64,000 nucleotides of DNA, taken from the NCBI RefSeq assembly GCF_009664835.1, contig NZ_CP045929.1:2046001-2110000 (forward strand), written 5' to 3'. The DNA comes from Allosaccharopolyspora coralli (GTDB lineage Bacteria > Actinomycetota > Actinomycetes > Mycobacteriales > Pseudonocardiaceae). Below are positions 63,633 through 64,000 of this stretch, piece after piece. Every line of letters starts with the position of its first letter. Position 1 is the first letter of the stretch. Under the pieces are notes generated by a model. It worked only from the letters and a program-made list of their open reading frames with translations. It had not been told where the DNA came from and ran no database searches. The translations under genes and the position numbers were made by a program.

Positions 63633-63923
63633 GTGGAACATCGTCGCGCCGTCATCGCCTCGACGGTCGGCTTGCACGCCCGCCCCGCGGCGGTGCTCGC
63701 CAGGACTGCCGGGAATCAGCCGGTGGCCGTGCACATCGCGAAGGTCGCCGACGGCGCCGCGGGGGACCCGGTGGACGCCTCCAGCGTGCTGGGCCTCATG
63801 GCACTCGGCGTCCGGCACGGCGAAGTCGTGGAGTTGTCCGCCGACGGCACCGAGGCCGCTGCCGTGCTGGACACGCTCGTCGAGCTGCTCGAAGAGAACC
63901 TGGACCAGCCTCAACCCGCCTGA
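63633..63923 (+). CDS. PTS phosphocarrier protein HPr
   Basis: HPr carries phosphate from enzyme I to EIIA. The 96-residue product has the active-site His15 in TVGLHARPAAVLAR. ASSVLGLMALGVRHGE matches the regulatory-Ser region of HPr; whether a kinase acts here is not shown. The GTG at 63633 is preceded by GGAGGAG and gives the normal length, whereas the frame is open to 63606. Together with ptsI, EIIA, EIIBC and fruK it completes the fructose PTS. Confidence 0.94.
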   Translation: MEHRRAVIASTVGLHARPAAVLARTAGNQPVAVHIAKVADGAAGDPVDASSVLGLMALGVRHGEVVELSADGTEAAAVLDTLVELLEENLDQPQPA

Positions 63924-63947
63924 ACGCGACACCGGGAAGGAAGTTCG

Positions 63948-64000
63948 ATGACCGACTCCGTTGCGGACCACACCGAGCACCGACTCCACGGACGACGCCG
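63948..64000 (+). CDS. Start of an unidentified gene (3' end outside window)
   Basis: An open frame begins at ATG 63948 after GGGAAGGAAG, which gives a good ribosome site. Only 17 codons are visible (MTDSVADHTEHRLHG...), too few to identify. It lies 24 bases after the HPr stop and may be in the same operon. Confidence 0.45.
   Translation, partial: MTDSVADHTEHRLHGRR

Overview
The window is GC-rich and carries mycothiol synthesis (mshC), a complete Pup-proteasome system and an N-acetyltransferase of the Eis type, so the source is an actinomycete. The gene order from the DUF3090 gene (7.3 kb) to the 5'-3' exonuclease (57-58 kb) follows the Mycobacterium tuberculosis order remembered as roughly Rv2135c to Rv2090, with extra genes inserted. 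The conservon, the style of the intergenic repeats and the frequent GTG starts point to a Pseudonocardiaceae-type genome (Saccharomonospora or Amycolatopsis relatives). That family-level placement is inference from memory; no search was run. No tRNA, rRNA, CRISPR array, insertion sequence or prophage was recognised.

Layout. 1-3.3 kb: end of a dipeptide/oligopeptide ABC importer operon (two permeases, one fused double ATPase). 3.5-7.1 kb (minus strand): S9 peptidase, S66 LD-carboxypeptidase and a uridine-kinase-like protein in one operon. 7.3-9.6 kb: DUF3090, SCO1664-type kinase-fold protein and a metallo-beta-lactamase-fold hydrolase. 9.7-14.5 kb: serine hydrolase (minus) and a MoxR-ATPase/VWA pair. 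14.8 kb: mshC. 16.5-20.5 kb: a conservon (CvnA-D) followed by a styrene-monooxygenase-like flavoprotein. 20.7-25.9 kb: PAC2 protein, HAD phosphatase, homoserine-dehydrogenase-like protein, hisE, hisG and a VOC protein. 26-30 kb: DinB protein, RecB-type nuclease, M50 protease and TrmI. 30-32.4 kb: three related single-pass membrane proteins. 33-52.9 kb: the Pup-proteasome and its neighbours (mpa, dop, pup, prcB, prcA, pafA, pafB, pafC, tatA, tatC, helY), interrupted by an aldo-keto reductase, a Nudix hydrolase, a PAP2-diacylglycerol-kinase fusion, an SDR and an amidase. 53-57 kb: DUF4333 protein, Eis-like acetyltransferase, exported alpha/beta hydrolase and a DNA-binding/DUF4180 pair. 57-58 kb: 5'-3' exonuclease. 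58-64 kb: a complete fructose PTS (EI, regulator, FruK, EIIA, EIIBC, HPr).

How the genes work together. Pup, with its C-terminal Gln, is deamidated by Dop and ligated to substrates by PafA; Mpa unfolds the conjugates and the PrcBA core degrades them. PafB and PafC are WYL regulators known in mycobacteria to activate DNA-damage genes. FruK, EIIA, EIIBC, HPr and EI form a full fructose phosphorelay under a DeoR-type repressor. MshC performs the cysteine-ligation step of mycothiol synthesis.

The most interesting non-coding signals are: families of short palindromic dispersed repeats that sit at gene 3' ends and in most convergent junctions; a repeated promoter layout in which a TANNNT hexamer lies 6-7 nt before the start codon (leaderless mRNAs), which also fixes several start codons; three 27-bp tandem hairpin repeats between pup and prcB; and three 10-bp-phased direct repeats over the promoter of the DNA-binding/DUF4180 pair.
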